Source: AP-15 sp963724435
GTDB lineage: Bacteria > Pseudomonadota > Alphaproteobacteria > ATCC43930 > CGMCC-115725
Direction: 5' to 3'
DNA: 64,000 bases
NCBI GenBank assembly: GCA_963724435.1
Contig: CAVRUN010000016.1
Location: 35,037 to 99,036, forward strand
Position numbers and translations under genes: made by a program. Within the stretch, counting starts at the first letter, position 1. Each line of letters starts with the position of its first letter. Below the pieces are notes generated by a model. The model ran no database searches, was not told the origin of the DNA, and worked only from the letters and a program-made list of their open reading frames with translations. Below, one piece after another: positions 63,836-64,000 of the stretch.

Positions 63836-64000
63836 TCCCCGCTCTCTCCGGCGCGCCGCCATCGGGAGTGCGGGTGCTGATCGCAACCCGGCCGGTGGAC
63901 TTCCGCCGGGGCGCCGATGGCTTGGCGGCGACGGTGCAATCGGTGCTGCGGCAGGACCCGTTCAATGGGACGGTCTTCGTGTTTCGCTCGAAACGGGCCC
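63832..64000 (+). CDS. IS66 accessory protein TnpB, N-terminal part
   Basis: 56 codons before the window edge. The family pattern VRVLIATRPVDFRRGADGLAA followed by NGTVFVFRSKRA is clear. The GTG start overlaps the tnpA stop by three of four bases. Confidence 0.9.
   Translation, partial: MIPALSGAPPSGVRVLIATRPVDFRRGADGLAATVQSVLRQDPFNGTVFVFRSKRA

Larger units (their letters stand above)
63357..64000 (+). mobile_element. IS66-family insertion sequence, left part
   Basis: The left end begins GTAAGCGAAGCCTGACCC, the conserved IS66 terminus, at 63357. The element runs off the window. TnpA and the beginning of TnpB follow. Only 108 AT-rich nt separate it from the IS1380 target site. Confidence 0.8.

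Noticed and set aside
1..64000. tRNA genes, rRNA genes and CRISPR arrays
   Set aside because: No cloverleaf-like stretch, rRNA motif or regularly spaced repeat array was noticed in the intergenic regions. A covariance-model scan was not possible here.

Overview
The window reads as chromosomal DNA of a GC-rich alphaproteobacterium. It resembles soil Rhizobiales or Rhodospirillales: there is a CO-dehydrogenase-type maturation set (MoxR, CoxE, XdhC, MocA), a fused 2-oxoacid:ferredoxin oxidoreductase, many luciferase-like monooxygenases and an XrtA/PEP-CTERM exopolysaccharide locus. Genus cannot be fixed from the sequence alone. No rRNA, tRNA or CRISPR array was seen.

Region 1 (1-8.7 kb, mostly minus strand): a tightly overlapping cassette of type III polyketide synthase, isoprenylcysteine-methyltransferase-like enzyme, DHA2 efflux pump and cytochrome P450 (cut by the window edge) looks like a small alkylresorcinol/alkylpyrone-type pathway. 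An HSL-family esterase lies upstream of it. Then come an unrecognised membrane protein, a FlbD-like small protein, and a coupled pair of MTHFR and SAM-methyltransferase-like genes. Region 2 (8.9-15.1 kb): two tandem MetE-C-terminal-like methyltransferases, an IS481-type transposase abutting katG, and a catalase remnant that keeps its promoter and ribosome binding site upstream of katG. Region 3 (15.1-27 kb): a Sua5/TsaC tRNA-modification gene, two lipoproteins, an M3 oligopeptidase, a three-gene 2-oxoacid oxidoreductase operon whose iron-sulfur partner is GltD-like, and a coiled-coil outer-membrane protein.

Region 4 (27-49 kb) is a catabolic-looking island. It holds five LLM flavin monooxygenases (two related pairs plus one), a LysR regulator, an amidohydrolase, a gluconolactonase-like protein, a pyridine nucleotide-disulfide oxidoreductase, an orphan peptide/solute-binding protein, an enoyl-CoA hydratase and a DinB protein. 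Embedded in it is the molybdenum-hydroxylase maturation operon moxR-coxE-(nuclease-like insert)-xdhC-xdhC-mocA, followed by a VapBC pair. The nuclease-like gene is of lower GC and is flanked by duplicated copies of the coxE/xdhC junction.

Region 5 (48.4-64 kb): a probable PEP-CTERM protein, a DHA2 pump, a DUF1800 protein, then the compact XrtA-type exopolysaccharide operon (export lipoprotein, chain-length protein, tyrosine kinase, outer-membrane barrel, ATPase, deacetylase, FemAB). The operon ends at an IS1380 element with a clear TTAG target duplication and the left end of an IS66 element. The exosortase and glycosyltransferases expected in such a locus are not in the window.
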